From an uncultured Pseudorhodoferax sp. (GTDB taxonomy: Bacteria > Pseudomonadota > Gammaproteobacteria > Burkholderiales > Burkholderiaceae), in the NCBI GenBank assembly GCA_913776795.1, contig CAJYRH010000593.1:1-5475 (forward strand): DNA of 5,475 nt, in the 5' to 3' direction. How positions within the stretch are numbered: the first letter of the stretch is position 1; each line of letters opens with the position of its first letter. The position numbers and the translations under genes were made by a program. The notes beneath the pieces were generated by a model. That model had not been told where the DNA came from. It made no database searches and worked only from the letters and a program-made list of their open reading frames with translations. Shown here one piece after another: positions 5,357-5,475 of the stretch.

Positions 5357-5475
5357 TTAACCCAGGGCATCCCGTGCCGTGGGTGACGATATGGGCCCCA
5401 TCGCGTGCAGCAGGTTCTCGAGTTCGGCCAGCGTGCCAGCCTCGTGGATCGGCTTGTCGTCGCGGATGCGCAGCA
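5357..5475 (-). CDS. 3' end of an unidentified gene upstream of folE (partial)
   Basis: The last 38 codons of a frame that enters from the right edge and ends in TAA at 5359-5357. The readable end begins LRIRDDKPIHEAGTLAELEN and goes on LLHAMG; this part has very high GC at third positions and looks like a helix-ending globular domain. The final dozen residues (PISSPTARDALG) look like a loose tail. The stop is 9 nt before the folE start on the same strand, so the gene is probably in one operon with folE and the BLUF gene. The family cannot be recognised from so short a piece. It is a coding call by reading frame and codon bias only; the other minus frames are also open over this short span. 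Confidence 0.6.
   Translation of the reverse strand, partial: LRIRDDKPIHEAGTLAELENLLHAMGPISSPTARDALG

Noticed and set aside
5354..5359. TAATAT as a -10 box for a folE promoter
   Set aside because: It lies 6 nt from the first ATG, so the message would be leaderless, and no -35 partner was seen; the hexamer overlaps the stop of the upstream frame and operon transcription is simpler.
4298..5386. A 362-codon plus-strand open frame opposite folE and BLUF
   Set aside because: It runs antisense to two genes with intact catalytic motifs; its His/Asp/Val-rich composition is typical of antisense frames in GC-rich DNA and no family is recognisable.

Overview
The window is GC-rich, and every gene I can support reads on the minus strand, so transcription runs from the right edge to the left edge. 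High GC at third codon positions, GTG starts, AAGGAG-type ribosome binding sites about 6 nt from the start, and the character of the proteins point to a betaproteobacterium, most likely Burkholderiales and perhaps Comamonadaceae-like. That placement is inferred from protein resemblance recalled from memory, not from a search.

Layout in transcription order (right to left): (1) the 3' end of an unidentified gene (5475-5357); (2) folE, a GTP cyclohydrolase I (5347-4610), 9 nt downstream; (3) a stand-alone blue-light-sensing BLUF protein (4600-4178), whose ribosome binding site overlaps the folE stop codon; (4) a 132-nt gap with a -10-like TATACT and an interrupted palindrome; (5) a single-domain response regulator (4045-3668) and a CHASE3 sensor histidine kinase (3650-2268), coupled at 17 nt, both starting with GTG; (6) a 170-nt gap with two dyads; (7) a 54-aa DUF1328 membrane peptide (2097-1933); (8) a yqjD-yqjE-yqjK-like trio: a DUF883 protein (1837-1415), a holin-like membrane protein (1377-991) and a third membrane-associated protein (1004-522) overlapping the second by 14 nt; (9) a BON-domain lipoprotein (450-124), followed by a strong Rho-independent terminator (97-66).

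Functionally there are two themes. The right part combines light perception (BLUF) with pterin/folate synthesis (FolE). The left part is a set of small envelope proteins of the kind often linked to osmotic, envelope or stationary-phase stress. Between them lies a two-component pair whose kinase is of the NarL/HisKA_3 type but whose regulator has no DNA-binding domain. The hexamer CGTAGG occurs three times in the window, all in the gaps upstream of the two-component pair, DUF1328 and the yqjD-like gene. This is a candidate, unproven, shared regulatory mark.

No tRNA, rRNA, CRISPR array, insertion sequence or phage integration signature was seen. Much of the content belongs to known families. 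The more interesting points are the arrangement, the receiver-only regulator beside a BLUF gene, the altered CxHH motif of FolE, and the intergenic dyads.
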